A stretch of 64,000 nt of DNA from Desemzia incerta (GCF_900115825.1 NZ_FOXW01000007.1:1-64000), one strand, 5' to 3'. Positions 8,411 through 17,089 are shown, counted from the stretch's first letter. Numbers and translations are program-made. The notes: generated by a model from the sequence alone, not told the origin.

Positions 8411-8896
8411 ATGAAAAAATTATTCTCAGTATCAACATTAACTTTAGCATCAGCATTAGTATTGGCAGCATGCGGAGGCGGCAATGAAGAAGCAGCAAGT
8501 ACTACAGAATCAGCAGCTTCAGAAGGCGGATTACAAGATGGAACTTACAAACTAGTAGAAAAAAATCTTGATGAAAATGGTTGGAAAACAGACTTCTCTA
8601 TTACTGTAGAAGGCGGCAAAATCACTGAATCAAACTACGAAAACTTGAATGAAGCAGGAGCTAAAAAATCTGAGGACGAAGGCTACCAAGAAAAAATGGC
8701 AGAAGTTGCTGGAGTAGGTCCAGCTGATTACTTCCCTGAATTAAACGAACAATTAGTTGAAACTCAAGATCCTGAAGCAGTAGAAGTCGTGACTGGCGCA
8801 ACTCATTCTTCAGAATCTTTCAAAGAATACGCACAACAATTGATTGATGCTGCTGAAGAAGGCAATACTGAAACAATCGAAATCGACAACAAATAG
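8411..8896 (+). CDS. pplA: PplA, flavinylated extracellular FMN-binding lipoprotein
   Basis: A secreted lipoprotein that would carry a covalent FMN and act as the terminal electron shuttle of the EET pathway. The signal peptide (residues 1-20) ends in lipobox LAAC with the lipidated Cys at about 21, then a low-complexity Ser/Glu/Ala linker and one FMN-binding domain. The motif VVTGATHSS near residue 125 matches the ApbE-target consensus (S/T-G-A-T), so the Thr is the expected flavinylation site. At 161 aa it has a single flavin domain, whereas Listeria PplA has two. Its own promoter and palindrome separate it from dmkB, and fmnB follows 97 bp on. Confidence 0.9.
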   Translation: MKKLFSVSTLTLASALVLAACGGGNEEAASTTESAASEGGLQDGTYKLVEKNLDENGWKTDFSITVEGGKITESNYENLNEAGAKKSEDEGYQEKMAEVAGVGPADYFPELNEQLVETQDPEAVEVVTGATHSSESFKEYAQQLIDAAEEGNTETIEIDNK

Positions 8897-8993
8897 TTTC
8901 TATTCTCAATAATTTATTTATAATAACAGGTAGGGGCAGAACATGTTCCTGCCTGTTTTATTTATGATTCAAATCAGTGAGGAGAAAACAAAA

Positions 8994-10067
8994 ATGATAA
9001 GGAATAACCAAAACAAAAAAAGGTTCGTTTGGTTTTTGACGGGACTATGCTTTTTATTGTTAGCTGCGTGCAGTTCGGGTGTTGAAGAAGAGCAGACTCT
9101 ATTAAAAACTCCCTATGAACAAACAGAGTTCTTGATGGGAACATATGTAACGTTGCGTGTTTATGATGAAGGAAAAGAAGCTGTTCTCGAACAAGGATTT
9201 AAGAGAGTCGAAGAATTAGCAGATAAAATAACGGTTAATGAGCCAGACTCAGAAATAGACAAAATTAATGAATTGGCTGGAAAAGAAGCCGTAGAATTGT
9301 CTGATGAAGTTTACCCATTGGTTGAGGCAGCCGCTGAATACAGTGAGGTCTCTGATGGAGGATTTGATTACACTGTTGGACCAATCACAGATTTATGGCG
9401 GATCGGCTTTGACGATGCCAGAAAGCCTGAACAGAGTGAAATTGATGCAGCATTAAATTTAGTAGACTTCAGTAAAGTTGAATTTGACACAGAAAATAAA
9501 AGTGTTTTCTTGACTGAAGAAGGTATGGCACTAGACTTGGGAGCTATTGCTAAAGGGTATATTGCAGATGAAATAAGAAAGTTATTTGAAGATTCAGGAG
9601 TTACGACAGCTATTATTGATTTAGGCGGAAATGTTATCGTTATGGGAGGTTCACCTACTAGAGAAGGGGAAGCTTGGAATGTTGGCATACAAGATCCATT
9701 ATCTGAAAGAGGAGAAACAGTTGGGAAAACGGCGCAAAAAAATCGCTCGATCGTGACTTCTGGAATCTACGAGCGTTACTTAGAGGTAGACGGAGAAATT
9801 TACCATCATTTGATGAACCCTCAAACTGGGTATCCATTTGACAATGAAATTGCTGGTGTCTCTATTATTTCTGAACGATCTGTTGATGGAGATGCACTTT
9901 CTACAGTAGTATTCGGTCTCGGGTTGGAAAAAGGCTTGGAGTATGTGAATAATCGAGAGGATATAGAAGCTGTTTTCATTACAAAAGATAAAGAAGTTTA
10001 CACTTCAAACGGAATGAAAGACAATTTTGAATTGACCAATGAAGAGTACACTTGGGTCAATCAGTAG
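8994..10067 (+). CDS. fmnB: FmnB, ApbE-type FAD:protein FMN transferase lipoprotein
   Basis: Transfers FMN from FAD to a Thr of partner proteins on the outer membrane face, here most obviously PplA. The N-terminus is a lipoprotein signal with lipobox LAAC; the Cys is near residue 26. ApbE landmarks follow: FLMGTYVTLRVYD at the domain start, ALDLGAIAKGYIAD, the HHLMNPQTGYP segment and DGDALSTVVFGLG near the end with the metal-binding Asp/Thr region. I chose the ATG at 8994, with AGGAG upstream, over an in-frame ATG at 8943. It lies in the same direction as pplA and dmkA. Confidence 0.92.
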   Translation: MIRNNQNKKRFVWFLTGLCFLLLAACSSGVEEEQTLLKTPYEQTEFLMGTYVTLRVYDEGKEAVLEQGFKRVEELADKITVNEPDSEIDKINELAGKEAVELSDEVYPLVEAAAEYSEVSDGGFDYTVGPITDLWRIGFDDARKPEQSEIDAALNLVDFSKVEFDTENKSVFLTEEGMALDLGAIAKGYIADEIRKLFEDSGVTTAIIDLGGNVIVMGGSPTREGEAWNVGIQDPLSERGETVGKTAQKNRSIVTSGIYERYLEVDGEIYHHLMNPQTGYPFDNEIAGVSIISERSVDGDALSTVVFGLGLEKGLEYVNNREDIEAVFITKDKEVYTSNGMKDNFELTNEEYTWVNQ

Positions 10068-10110
10068 ATAGTTTTAAGGTAGATAACAAACATTGAAGGA
10101 AGTGCACGAT

Positions 10111-11052
10111 ATGAGTATGCCCGTTTTTCTAGAATTAGTAGAAATCAGAACTAAATTAGCCAGCTTGTTCCCTTTTACCTTAGGTATATTATTTTCAGTT
10201 TATTATTTTTCAGAATTCAATGCAGTTAATACAATATTATTTTTTATAGCGATGTTGGTGTTCGACATGGCGACGACTGCCATCAATAATACGATGGACT
10301 ATGTCAAAGCTAAAAATATGCATTATAAAGAACATGAAAATATTTTAGGAAAAGCTGGTTTATCAGTTAAACAAGCCACTACCTTAATTGTAGCGATGAT
10401 CGGTTTTTCTGCCATTATTGGATTGACTTTAGTTTATAGAACCAATATTTTGTTGTTGGTTATTGGAGCGCTATGCTTTGCGGTAGGTATATTGTATACT
10501 TTCGGTCCGTTCCCAATCTCTAGAATGCCTTTAGGAGAAGTGATGTCAGGATTGACAATGGGCTTTGGTATTTTCTTTATAGCTGTATTTATCAATGTTC
10601 CTTCAACACTTATTACGGCGCTGGTTCTCGACTGGCCAAGCTTCATGCTGAGCGGCAGTCTGCAAAATATTGCAGCTGTCTTCCTAGCATCGCTGCCGCT
10701 GGTATTCACAATTGCAAATATTATGTTGTCGAATAACATTTGCGACTATGAAACAGATATTACCAACCACCGGTATACGTTGACGTTTTATATTGGAAAG
10801 CCGTTAGCGATCAAATTGTACGCGTGGCTTTACTATGGAGCATTTGCCGCATCAACATTAGCTGTCTTTGCAGGCGTTAATCCAATATGGATGTTAGGAA
10901 TATGGTTGGTTTTCCCAATCGTGCAAAAAAGCATCCAGCTTTTTAAAGACAAGCAAGATAAAGCGACCACATTCGGGTTGGCTATTAAAAATTTAGTCGT
11001 TTACCATGGAGCGCAAATCGTATTGTACAGTCTGGGGATTTTATTTGGTTAA
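10111..11052 (+). CDS. dmkA: DmkA, 1,4-dihydroxy-2-naphthoate prenyltransferase (UbiA family)
   Basis: Membrane prenyltransferase that joins dihydroxynaphthoate to the polyprenyl chain to make demethylmenaquinone. The UbiA family signatures are NNTMDYVKAKN (first Asp motif, residues ~55) and NNICDYETDITNHRYT (second Asp motif, ~208), set among about eight to nine membrane helices. I chose ATG 10111, with AAGGAAG ahead of it, over TTG 10093. It is 43 bp downstream of fmnB in the same orientation. Its pairing with dmkB in the EET block argues for a dedicated EET quinone. No genes for dihydroxynaphthoate synthesis are seen in the window. Confidence 0.9.
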   Translation: MSMPVFLELVEIRTKLASLFPFTLGILFSVYYFSEFNAVNTILFFIAMLVFDMATTAINNTMDYVKAKNMHYKEHENILGKAGLSVKQATTLIVAMIGFSAIIGLTLVYRTNILLLVIGALCFAVGILYTFGPFPISRMPLGEVMSGLTMGFGIFFIAVFINVPSTLITALVLDWPSFMLSGSLQNIAAVFLASLPLVFTIANIMLSNNICDYETDITNHRYTLTFYIGKPLAIKLYAWLYYGAFAASTLAVFAGVNPIWMLGIWLVFPIVQKSIQLFKDKQDKATTFGLAIKNLVVYHGAQIVLYSLGILFG

Positions 11053-11093
11053 TGTGAAGCGCAATGATTAAGCAGAGAGAAGGCTGAGGGTGT

Positions 11094-11834
11094 ATGGGGT
11101 TTAGAACATTGTGTTACCATGAATTTCGCAAACGAGAAGAAATAACTGAAACAGGTCCATCGACAATAAAAGTTGCGCAAGATTATCAAGATGCATTGCC
11201 GCGACCGTTGTTTACTTATGTCGAAGATTTTGAAGAGCAAATAGCTTATTTAAAAGCGGAAGGTTATCACTTTTTGACGTTGGAAGAAGTACGGGCATAT
11301 TACACAGGACAAGATATTCCGAAGAAAGCTATTTTACTAACGGTTGACGATGCGTATCAATCTTTTAAAAAGTATGCTTACCCGATTCTAAAAAAACACA
11401 ACATTCCCATCGTTTCTTTTGTAGTATTGGGATGGTTGAGTGAAGAGAGAGAATCGTATGCACCTGATCTTTCTGTAACGATGAGCAAAGAAGAATTGTC
11501 AGAGATGGCAGATAGTATAACAACGGCTAATCATACAACGCGATTGCATCAAAGGTATGCAGACGGCAGCACGGCTTTCCAAAATATTTCTTTTGAAGAG
11601 TTGAAAAGTGATTTGGATGAATGTGGAGAGTTTGTAGAAGAGCCTTCAGTGTTTGCTTATCCTTTTGGCATTTACAACAAAGAAGATGTGCTGCGCTTAA
11701 AGAACGCAGGTATGGAGTTTGCTTTTACATGCGAGTCAGGGATGAACACGCGCCTGACAACACCGCTGGAATTGCACCGGGAGGTTATTCCATTAGGGAT
11801 AGCTTTAAAACAATTTAAAGATTTAGTGAAATAA
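11094..11834 (+). CDS. NodB-type polysaccharide deacetylase-like protein
   Basis: A 246-aa carbohydrate esterase 4-like protein. Motifs: LCYHEF at the very N-terminus, LLTVDDAYQSF (the DD metal/base motif) near residue 82, NHTTRLH (His motif) near 145 and FAYPFGIYN near 195. There is no signal peptide or membrane anchor, and an in-frame stop lies 5 codons before the ATG, so the protein as read would be cytoplasmic unless a secretion segment was lost. It follows dmkA by 41 bp, so it may be cotranscribed with the EET genes; no functional link is known. The substrate is unknown. Confidence 0.8.
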   Translation: MGFRTLCYHEFRKREEITETGPSTIKVAQDYQDALPRPLFTYVEDFEEQIAYLKAEGYHFLTLEEVRAYYTGQDIPKKAILLTVDDAYQSFKKYAYPILKKHNIPIVSFVVLGWLSEERESYAPDLSVTMSKEELSEMADSITTANHTTRLHQRYADGSTAFQNISFEELKSDLDECGEFVEEPSVFAYPFGIYNKEDVLRLKNAGMEFAFTCESGMNTRLTTPLELHREVIPLGIALKQFKDLVK

Positions 11835-12038
11835 AGCTGGGAAAAGCCGGACCTGGGAAATAACTCCCAGCTCCTTCAATTTTACGAATATTGGTTTCGT
11901 AAACGTGCTCAAAAAGGCAGCCCCGACGTCCACTTCACGAATAATGCTCGAATGGTCTACGACCATCCTGTGCTTATTCGCTCCAGTGATTCGGGGCTAA
12001 ACGCCTTTTTTCCCACTCTCGGCTTTTTGGCAGCAGCT
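11835..12038. repeat. ~200-bp long imperfect inverted repeat (structured intergenic element)
   Basis: Nested complementary arms run through the whole gap. From outside in: AGCTG/CAGCT, AAAAGCCG/CGGCTTTT, TGGGAAA/TTTCCCA, AAAAAGGC/GCCTTTTT, AGCCCCGA/TCGGGGCT, CACT/AGTG, CGAATAA/TTATTCG and ATGGTC/GACCAT around a 3-base tip. The left arm also holds an inserted hairpin near 11881-11904 (TTTACGAA/TTCGTAAA). It begins directly after the deacetylase stop codon, between convergent genes. It could be a bidirectional terminator, a MITE-like insertion or a structured RNA. Confidence 0.75.
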
Positions 12039-12040
12039 CA

Positions 12041-12074
12041 AATAAAAATCCTTTCTGCCACAAAGACAGAAAGG
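12041..12074 (-). terminator. Terminator of msmK
   Basis: CCTTTCTG and CAGAAAGG form an 8-bp stem. Read on the minus strand it is followed by ATTTTTATT, about 30 bases after the msmK stop codon. Confidence 0.82.
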
Positions 12075-12103
12075 ATAAAAAGGGGTAATCATTTGAACCA
12101 AAA

Positions 12104-13231
12104 TTATGGTTTCATTGTTACTGGTTCTCTGCGAACAACTTCTTGAGTTTCTAAATCAAAGAAGTGACCTTTATTCATATTGAAAGCTAATTCGATCATT
12201 TCACCAGGGTTGTGGAAGTCGCGTGCATCAACTTTAGCAATGAATTCTGTATCGCCGACTCTTGAGTAAAGCATCGTTTCAGCACCTAATAATTCAGATA
12301 CCACTACTTCAGATGTCACGACAGTATTTGGACTAGCGTCAATTGCCACTTGTTCGCTGTGGATATCTTCAGGACGAATACCGAAAATCAATTTTTTGCC
12401 ATCATATCCGCGTTCTTTCAATAAGCCTAATTTACCTGCAGGAACTTCGATCTCTAGATCTCTTCCATTCGAGATCATGTTTCCATTTAGAGTTACTTCA
12501 AACAAGTTCATTGCCGGAGAACCAATAAAACCAGCTACGAATACATTGTTTGGAGTATCATAAACTTCTTTAGGAGAACCGATTTGTTGAATGAATCCAT
12601 CTTTCATAATAACGATACGGTCAGCCATAGTCATAGCCTCTGTTTGGTCATGGGTTACATAAATCGTTGTTGTTTCAAGGCGACGGTGTAGTTTAGCGAT
12701 CTCAGCACGCATCGCTACACGTAATTTAGCATCTAAGTTGGATAAAGGCTCATCCATTAAGAATACTTTCGCATCACGAACGATGGCACGTCCTAAAGCA
12801 ACACGTTGACGTTGTCCACCAGAAAGAGCTGCTGGTTTACGTTTTAGATATTCTGTTAAACCTAAGATTTCTGCAGCTTCTTCAACACGTTTTTTGATTT
12901 CTTCTTTTTTGTACTTACGCAATTTCAACCCGAAAGCCATGTTGTCGTATACAGTCATATGAGGGTATAAAGCGTAGTTTTGGAAAACCATCGCGATATC
13001 GCGGTCTTTTGGTGCAACGTCATTCATCATTGTGTCGCCGATCCAAAGTTCGCCTTCTGTGATTTCCTCTAAACCAGCTATCATACGCAATGTAGTGGAT
13101 TTACCACATCCAGATGGTCCGACGAATACGATGAACTCACGATCTTTGATGTTTAAATTGAAGTCTGTTACTGAGTAAGTATCATTATTGTCATAACGTT
13201 TATGAATTTGTTTTAGTGCCATTTCTACCAT
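12104..13231 (-). CDS. msmK: Carbohydrate ABC transporter ATP-binding protein (MsmK/UgpC family)
   Basis: A 375-aa ATPase of the CUT1 sugar importer family; in Gram-positives one such ATPase often energises several permeases. Walker A GPSGCGKST (~38-46), signature LSGGQRQRVALGRAI (~135), Walker B VFLMDEPLSNLD and H-loop TIYVTHDQTEAM are intact, and the C-terminal ~130 residues form the TOBE/regulatory region (IFGIRPEDI). I start at ATG 13231 because AAAGGGG lies 9-10 nt upstream; the longer reading from 13342 runs through the promoter. It stands alone with no permease or binding-protein gene nearby, as expected of a shared ATPase. A perfect cre overlaps its promoter. Confidence 0.92.
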   Translation of the reverse strand: MVEMALKQIHKRYDNNDTYSVTDFNLNIKDREFIVFVGPSGCGKSTTLRMIAGLEEITEGELWIGDTMMNDVAPKDRDIAMVFQNYALYPHMTVYDNMAFGLKLRKYKKEEIKKRVEEAAEILGLTEYLKRKPAALSGGQRQRVALGRAIVRDAKVFLMDEPLSNLDAKLRVAMRAEIAKLHRRLETTTIYVTHDQTEAMTMADRIVIMKDGFIQQIGSPKEVYDTPNNVFVAGFIGSPAMNLFEVTLNGNMISNGRDLEIEVPAGKLGLLKERGYDGKKLIFGIRPEDIHSEQVAIDASPNTVVTSEVVVSELLGAETMLYSRVGDTEFIAKVDARDFHNPGEMIELAFNMNKGHFFDLETQEVVRREPVTMKP

Positions 13232-13274
13232 GTCGTTTGTCCCCTTTAAGTAAAGTGTTTGTTTGAATATCATC

Positions 13275-13302
13275 AGTATATTGTAAACGCTCTCTTTTTC
13301 AA
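13275..13302 (-). promoter_or_regulatory. msmK promoter with embedded cre site
   Basis: On the minus strand, TTGAAA and TATACT are 16 bp apart. Positions 13281-13295 (TTGTAAACGCTCTCT on the plus strand) fit the Gram-positive cre pattern WTGNAANCGNWNNCW at every position. The site lies between the two promoter boxes, where CcpA binding would repress. Confidence 0.75.
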
Positions 13303-13363
13303 ATGTTGGAGTGCACAAAAATGAAAAGCGTTCTTTGTGCAAATTGCTCAGGAGTGAAATCGG

Positions 13364-13668
13364 TAGTTACATACGTCATACGCATAAAAAAATTAAATAA
13401 AAAAAACTGTATTAGATAGTTTTAGGGACTTAGTAATGAATTTTCCTCCGGAATGGACGTGTTTGCTTATGAAGAGCCATGGGATCGTATGGAGCCTGTA
13501 GTCTCCAGACTTTCAAGCCTCAAACGGAGCGTACGCGCTAAAGCGCAAACGCTTCATAATTTGCATTTCATCCATTGCCAATATCCACTAGTTGACATAG
13601 CTCCTTTATAAAAATAAGTATCTGATATTCAGTAAAAAGAATCTTTCATGCGTATGTCATAGTAATTA
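13364..13668. repeat. ~305-bp MITE-like / structured intergenic element
   Basis: Near-terminal inverted repeats of about 21 bp (13364-13385 and 13648-13668; the shared core reads CATACGCAT) bound a segment with no plausible gene. Both ends are TA, as with mariner/IS630-type insertion. The centre (13438-13575) is richer in G+C than its flanks and has several short stems, including GCGC/GCGC with TTTA loop near 13530-13550 and TGGAG/CTCCA near 13493-13510. It could be a non-autonomous mobile element or a structured RNA; no transposase is present. Confidence 0.5.
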
Positions 13669-13674
13669 CAAGAA

Positions 13675-13703
13675 TTGTATTCATGAGGTGTGCAGAATAT
13701 GCT
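13675..13703 (+). promoter_or_regulatory. Probable dut promoter
   Basis: TTGTAT and TATGCT with 17-bp spacing, about 60 bases before the dut start codon and just outside the MITE-like element. Confidence 0.6.
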
Positions 13704-13766
13704 AAACTAATAAGATGAAATCTGCTCAGAAAGCGGAAATTTTTTAATAGAGAGAGGAATTATCAA

Positions 13767-14306
13767 ATGAATAAAGTAAGAGGTTTTGAAGTTGTGTCAT
13801 CGTATGAAGGAAAAGGAATCGAGTTGCCGAAAAGAGCTACTCAACAAGCAGCAGGGTATGACTTTCAAGCAGCCGAAGATACGGTAATTCCTTCTATTTG
13901 GAACGTACTGTTGAAAAATCAAGCGTTAAGCAATGCTAATGAATCAGAATCGATTGTTTTACCGGAAGAAAACAAGACTTATCTAGCATCTACGCTTGTT
14001 CCTACAGGAATTAAAGCTTACATGCAAGAAGACGAATATTTGCAATTGGCAAACCGTTCGAGCAATCCAATCAAAAATCAGTTGTCTATGCCGAATGGAG
14101 TGGGCATTGTAGATGCTGATTACTATGGGAATGAAAAAAATGAAGGGCATATTTACTTCCAGTTCATCAATTATGGAACAACAGATTATGTGGTCAAAAA
14201 AGGAGACCGCATTGGTCAAGGGATCTTTATGCCGTATTTGAAAGCGGATGGTGATCAAAACGAAGGTGTTTTACGTACTGGCGGTTTTGGCTCTTCTGGG
14301 AAATAA
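13767..14306 (+). CDS. dut: dUTP diphosphatase
   Basis: Hydrolyses dUTP to dUMP and pyrophosphate, keeping uracil out of DNA and supplying dTMP synthesis. The 179-aa trimeric-type dUTPase has the family motifs in order: AAGYDFQAAED (motif 1, residues ~28), ANRSSNP (motif 2, ~96), NGVGIVDADYYGN (motif 3, ~110), GDRIGQGIF (motif 4) and the C-terminal RTGGFGSSG (motif 5). An insertion between motifs 1 and 2 makes it longer than the E. coli enzyme, as in other lactic acid bacteria. Start ATG with AGAGAGG. It heads the dut-radA-yacL-ispD block. Confidence 0.93.
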   Translation: MNKVRGFEVVSSYEGKGIELPKRATQQAAGYDFQAAEDTVIPSIWNVLLKNQALSNANESESIVLPEENKTYLASTLVPTGIKAYMQEDEYLQLANRSSNPIKNQLSMPNGVGIVDADYYGNEKNEGHIYFQFINYGTTDYVVKKGDRIGQGIFMPYLKADGDQNEGVLRTGGFGSSGK

Positions 14307-14478
14307 ACCACCGAGCAAATAAACACTACTTTTAGCTGTTTTTGCATATACTAGTGTAATAAAGAAAAAACTTATAGGATATTTAAGCTAATTGCTCGAT
14401 CTGAAGCCCATAGAGCTTTGTAAATGTGGTAAAATAAAGACAGTGATTCTATAAGTTTAAGAAAGAGGGGTTCACCTA

Positions 14479-15852
14479 TTGGCCAAAAAGAAATCGACTA
14501 AATTTGTTTGTCAATCTTGCGGTTATGAATCTCCTAAGTGGATGGGACGTTGTCCTAATTGTGGCAGTTGGAATGAAATGATGGAAGAAATGGTAGTAGA
14601 TAAAGACGATCGTCGCAGCCGCGTCAGCATGACGGGTACGGTCGCTAAAGCTCAACTCGTCCAAGATGTAACGATTTCAAATGAAACTCGTGTGAAAACC
14701 AAATTAGGCGAATTGAACCGAGTATTAGGCGGAGGAGTAGTTCCTGGATCGTTGGTCCTTATCGGTGGAGACCCGGGTATCGGAAAATCCACTTTACTAT
14801 TGCAAGTATCAGCTCAGCTCAACATGACAGGCGGGAAAGTACTTTATGTAACTGGAGAAGAGAGCGCGACACAAATTAAGCTGCGTGCTACTCGTTTAGG
14901 TGTAGATGGAGAAAAATTCTACATTTACCCAGAAACAGATATGAGTGCGATTAGAAAAACCATTGAAGAGATCAGACCGGAATACGTTATTATTGACTCG
15001 ATCCAAACAATGAATCAACCAGATATTACGAGCGCTGCAGGAAGCGTCTCACAAGTACGTGAAAATACTTCAGAATTGATGAAAATAGCTAAAACCAACA
15101 ACATTGCAATTTTTATTGTTGGGCACGTAACTAAAGAAGGAGCTTTAGCTGGACCGCGAATGTTGGAACATATGGTGGATACGGTATTGTATTTTGAAGG
15201 CGACCGTCACCAATCGTTTAGAATTTTGCGGGCAGTCAAAAACCGCTTTGGTTCCACGAATGAAATTGGAATTTTTGAAATGCGGGAGAGCGGTCTGCAA
15301 GAAGTGCTGAATCCATCAGAAATGTTTCTGGAGGAGCGGCTGACTGGAGCAAACGGATCATCAGTCGTAGCGGCTATGGAAGGTACAAGACCCATCTTAG
15401 TGGAAATTCAAGCCTTACTGACTCCGACAGCTTTTGGTAATGCGAAACGGACGGCGAGCGGATTAGACCACAACCGTGTGTCATTGATCATGGCGGTGCT
15501 GGAAAAAAGGGCTAACCTGCTGTTGCAAAACCAAGATGCTTATCTGAAAGCAGCTGGTGGAGTAAGGTTGGATGAACCTGCTATTGATTTGGCGATAGCA
15601 ATCAGTATTGCATCAAGCTACAAAGAAAGAGGTACCCAAGCTACAGATTGTTTTATCGGCGAAATCGGCTTGACGGGTGAGATACGACGAGTGAGTCATA
15701 TCGAACAGCGTGTTAAAGAAGCAGCCAAGTTAGGGTTTGAAAGAATCTTTATTCCTAAAAACAATATTGGCGGCTGGACATTGCCTAAAGAAATTACCGT
15801 AGTAGGTGTGGAAACAATCAGCGAAGCATTGAAAAAAGCGCTCGGCGACTAA
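14479..15852 (+). CDS. radA: DNA repair protein RadA/Sms
   Basis: A RecA-like ATPase/helicase that promotes branch migration during recombination and transformation. It has an N-terminal zinc finger (CQSCG and CPNCG, residues ~11-31), Walker [11 protein letters not shown] (~95), the RadA-specific KNRFG motif (~254), and a C-terminal Lon-protease-like domain. The 457-aa length is typical. The start is TTG at 14479 with AAAGAGGGG upstream; no ATG lies near. It is in the conserved Firmicutes order upstream of yacL. Confidence 0.95.
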   Translation: MAKKKSTKFVCQSCGYESPKWMGRCPNCGSWNEMMEEMVVDKDDRRSRVSMTGTVAKAQLVQDVTISNETRVKTKLGELNRVLGGGVVPGSLVLIGGDPGIGKSTLLLQVSAQLNMTGGKVLYVTGEESATQIKLRATRLGVDGEKFYIYPETDMSAIRKTIEEIRPEYVIIDSIQTMNQPDITSAAGSVSQVRENTSELMKIAKTNNIAIFIVGHVTKEGALAGPRMLEHMVDTVLYFEGDRHQSFRILRAVKNRFGSTNEIGIFEMRESGLQEVLNPSEMFLEERLTGANGSSVVAAMEGTRPILVEIQALLTPTAFGNAKRTASGLDHNRVSLIMAVLEKRANLLLQNQDAYLKAAGGVRLDEPAIDLAIAISIASSYKERGTQATDCFIGEIGLTGEIRRVSHIEQRVKEAAKLGFERIFIPKNNIGGWTLPKEITVVGVETISEALKKALGD

Positions 15853-15967
15853 AAGTCATCAAGTCATCTGAAAAGCTTTGTTTTGGTAGAGTAAGTTATA
15901 CTAAAACGAAGCTGCTCAATGGCTCGTATTATTCTTTAAATAAAGAGTTTAAAAAGGAGGAATATAG

Positions 15968-17077
15968 TTGAAGAAAAAAATCATTTCGCTTGTTTTTATC
16001 TTAATCGGTGGAAGTATCGGAGCAACATTTCTGCCAGTTTTTTGGGAAATAATCAGCGTTCATAATCAGTTGATCAACAACATTTTCACGAATATTTTGA
16101 TTGGTGCACTTATTTTTTATATTATATCTTTACCTTCCGTGAAGTATGTTGAACAAGGGGTTCAAAAGTTAGAAGAGTTTATCAGCCGTTTGAGTTTAAT
16201 GTATTTGATCGCAGGAAGTATTGGAACCATTATAGGGTTATTGTTGGCATGGTTGATCAACATGTCGCTTTACAGTTTAAACTGGCCAATCGTCAGTACA
16301 GTGATGCCGATCGTTGTAAGTATCTTATTGGCATATATGGGTTTTCGCGTGGGGACATCACGCCAACCAGAAATCAGAGCTTTATTTCAATCTAAACCGA
16401 AACCAGAAGTGGAAGAAAGCAGTCAGATCTTAGAACGTAACGCAGATGACAATTTCCGCAAATACAAGATTTTAGACACAAGTGTCATTATTGATGGACG
16501 CATTTACGATATCGTGATGACGGGATTCTTAGAAGGAACGATTTTAATTCCGAATTTTGTGTTGCATGAATTACAGCATATCGCCGATTCATCTGATAGT
16601 TTAAAACGAGTACGAGGCAGACGTGGTTTAGACATTTTAAATGCATTGCAAAAAGAAGAAGGTTTGCAAGTAGAGAACTACGACGGCGACTTCAATGAAA
16701 TCGAAGAAGTAGATGCTAAGCTCGTCAAATTAGCTAAAGTATTAGACGGAATCGTCGTTACCAATGACTACAACTTAAATAAAGTATGTGAGTTCCAAAA
16801 TGTACCTGTGTTGAACATTAACGAATTAGCAAATGCTGTTAAGCCAGTTGTGATTCCTGGTGAAAATATGGTGGTTACTATTGTAAAAGCCGGTACAGAA
16901 AGAACTCAAGGTGTCGCTTACTTAGACGATGGAACGATGATCGTAGTAGAAGAAGGACAACATTACATGAACAAAACTATAGAAGTAGTGGTGACAAGTG
17001 CTCTTCAAACAGCAGCTGGTCGAATGATTTTTGCGAAGCTGGCTAATGGACAAAAGAAACTGAATGAAAAAGAATAG
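15968..17077 (+). CDS. yacL: PIN/TRAM domain membrane protein YacL
   Basis: A 369-aa protein with four N-terminal membrane helices (residues ~1-125), a PIN-type nuclease domain starting at YKILDTSVIIDGRI (~175) with conserved acidic residues (D of LDTS, VTNDYNL near 275), and a C-terminal TRAM domain. PIN/TRAM proteins are predicted membrane-bound ribonucleases; the substrate is not established. The start is TTG with a strong AAGGAGG. It overlaps nothing, and ispD follows 12 bp later, so the two are very probably cotranscribed. Confidence 0.92.
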   Translation: MKKKIISLVFILIGGSIGATFLPVFWEIISVHNQLINNIFTNILIGALIFYIISLPSVKYVEQGVQKLEEFISRLSLMYLIAGSIGTIIGLLLAWLINMSLYSLNWPIVSTVMPIVVSILLAYMGFRVGTSRQPEIRALFQSKPKPEVEESSQILERNADDNFRKYKILDTSVIIDGRIYDIVMTGFLEGTILIPNFVLHELQHIADSSDSLKRVRGRRGLDILNALQKEEGLQVENYDGDFNEIEEVDAKLVKLAKVLDGIVVTNDYNLNKVCEFQNVPVLNINELANAVKPVVIPGENMVVTIVKAGTERTQGVAYLDDGTMIVVEEGQHYMNKTIEVVVTSALQTAAGRMIFAKLANGQKKLNEKE

Positions 17078-17089
17078 GAGCGATTGGAT

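Noticed and set aside
11952-12146. Open reading frame across the long inverted repeat
   Set aside because: The frame runs through paired arms and the msmK terminator and has no ribosome site.
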